Source: Buchnera aphidicola (Brevicoryne brassicae) | Lineage (GTDB): Bacteria; Pseudomonadota; Gammaproteobacteria; Enterobacterales; Enterobacteriaceae | Length of the DNA: 64,000 nt | NCBI RefSeq assembly: GCF_005082825.1 | Contig: NZ_CP034882.1 | Coordinates: 133,932-197,931 of the forward strand | Direction of reading: 5' to 3' | Shown here: positions 62,993-64,000 of the stretch, in pieces | Layout of the letters: each line of letters opens with the position of its first letter | How positions within the stretch are numbered: the stretch's first letter is position 1 | The notes under the pieces: model-generated | Seen by the model: only the letters and a program-made list of their open reading frames with translations | Told to the model about the DNA's origin: nothing | Database searches by the model: none | Position numbers and translations under genes: made by a program

Positions 62993-64000
62993 TTATATAA
63001 TACATGAACCACTTTCACAAATATTTTCGTTTATAGATTCGGACATAATATTTTGATCATCTTCAGAACCATCACGAACATTTTGATAATATAATGTTTT
63101 TAAACCCAGTTTATAAGATAAAAGTAAATCATAAAGAAGTTGTTTCATAGGAATTTTATCATTTAAAAATCTTTTTGGATCATAATGAGTATTTACAGAA
63201 ATAGATTGATCAATAAATTTTTGCATAATACCAGCTAATTGCAAATATCCAACATTATTTGGTATATCCCAAAGTAGTTCGTATTGTGATTTTAACTTTT
63301 TATAATCAGGAACTACTTGACGTAATATTCCGTCTTTTGATACTTTAATACTAACAAATCCTCTTGGTGGTTCAATGCCATTAGTTGCATTAGATATTTG
63401 AGAAGACGTTTCTGAAGGCATTAAAGCAGATAGTGTTGAATTTCTTAAACCATATTTTTTTATTTTATTACGTAATAAATTCCAATCTAGATGAAGAGGT
63501 TCATTGCATATTTCATCAAGATATTTTTTATATGTATCAATAGGTAGTTTTCCTAAATAATAATTAGTTTGATTAAATAAAGAACAGGCTCCTTTTTCTT
63601 TAGCTAATTCGCATGATGCTTCTAATAAATAATATTGTATTGCTTCAAAAGTTTTATGTGTTAAGTTTTTTGCACTGCCATCTGAATAGCGTACTTTGTT
63701 TTTGGCTAAATAATATGCAAAATTAATGACTCCAATACCTAAAGAACGTCTAGAAATAGATGATTTCTTTGCTGCTGGTATAGGATAATATTGATATTCT
63801 AATATCTCATCAAGAGCACGTACAGATAATATAGATAATTCTTTAAATTCATTAAGATTATTAATCTTTCCCAAATTAAATGCTGATAATGTACACAGTG
63901 CAATTTCTCCATTTTTATCATATATGTCATGTAAAGATTTAGTTGGCAATGTAATTTCTAAACATAAATTAGATTGTTTTATTGGAGATAATTTTGGATT
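62993..64000 (-). CDS. nrdA: Ribonucleoside-diphosphate reductase alpha subunit (C-terminal part)
   Basis: Class Ia R1 protein, which reduces ribonucleoside diphosphates. The 335 C-terminal residues are present; the frame is open to the window edge, so the TTG near 63949 is internal. SNLCLEI next to the edge holds the catalytic cysteine and glutamate equivalent to E. coli C439 and E441. NSTLSALMPSETSSQISNATNGIEPP-type blocks and the radical-transfer tyrosines in TLYYQNVRDG are conserved, and the thioredoxin-facing cysteine pair appears in the terminal CESGSCII. 71 bases upstream of nrdB. Confidence 0.97.
   Translation of the reverse strand, partial: NPKLSPIKQSNLCLEITLPTKSLHDIYDKNGEIALCTLSAFNLGKINNLNEFKELSILSVRALDEILEYQYYPIPAAKKSSISRRSLGIGVINFAYYLAKNKVRYSDGSAKNLTHKTFEAIQYYLLEASCELAKEKGACSLFNQTNYYLGKLPIDTYKKYLDEICNEPLHLDWNLLRNKIKKYGLRNSTLSALMPSETSSQISNATNGIEPPRGFVSIKVSKDGILRQVVPDYKKLKSQYELLWDIPNNVGYLQLAGIMQKFIDQSISVNTHYDPKRFLNDKIPMKQLLYDLLLSYKLGLKTLYYQNVRDGSEDDQNIMSESINENICESGSCII

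Overview
The window looks like a piece of the chromosome of Buchnera aphidicola, the obligate symbiont of aphids. Three things point there. Base composition is strongly AT-biased, with poly(A) and poly(T) runs throughout. Almost every protein aligns end to end with an Escherichia coli orthologue. Gene order follows E. coli in blocks from which neighbours have been deleted without trace. I see no insertion sequences, prophage, CRISPR array, tRNA or rRNA, and no sign of horizontal transfer. The species assignment rests on recognition of proteins and gene order, not on a search.

Layout. 1-7.6 kb: end of aroH, then thrS-infC-rpmI-rplT and pheS-pheT-ihfA (translation and a DNA-bending protein). 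7.6-10.2 kb: queA-tgt-yajC, the E. coli block without secD/secF. 10.3-13.3 kb, minus strand: glyQ-glyS. 13.4-15.5 kb: folE, nfo, rplY. 15.5-19.5 kb: yabI (minus), surA, ksgA, apaH, without the lptD, pdxA and apaG that accompany them in E. coli. 19.5-30.7 kb, minus strand: folA, carB-carA, dapB, ispH, lspA, ileS, ribF, which covers dihydrofolate, carbamoyl phosphate for arginine and pyrimidines, lysine/diaminopimelate, isoprenoid precursors, lipoprotein processing and flavins. 30.9-34.4 kb: rpsT, then dnaK-dnaJ on the minus strand behind a nearly canonical heat-shock promoter. 34.7-49.7 kb: all 13 nuo genes of complex I. 50.3-57.2 kb: folC, a frameshifted cvpA, prs and ispE (minus), prfA-prmC-sirB1. 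57.2-64 kb: nadE (minus), ackA-pta, and nrdA-nrdB-yfaE on the minus strand, nrdA running off the end.

Roles. The gene set matches a nutritional symbiont: essential amino acid steps (aroH, carAB, dapB), folate (folE, folA, folC), NAD, flavin and isoprenoid enzymes, proton-pumping respiration, acetate kinase/phosphotransacetylase, and a minimal translation and chaperone kit. Little classical regulation remains. Some translational signals survive: AUU start of infC, UUG starts of rpsT and carA. A sigma-32 promoter also survives in front of dnaK.

Most interesting signals. (1) nuoE and cvpA are each broken at a homopolymer run (A9 and T10) where one extra nucleotide restores a full-length protein, the pattern expected for rescue by RNA polymerase slippage. 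(2) The editing site of threonyl-tRNA synthetase has lost its key residues, and the PheRS beta editing domain is eroded, while IleRS keeps most of its editing site. (3) The dihydrofolate reductase gene has no ATG at its homologous start. (4) A perfect 13-bp GC-rich hairpin separates dnaK from dnaJ. I found no evidence of an undescribed multi-gene system; the novelty here is decay and its possible compensation.
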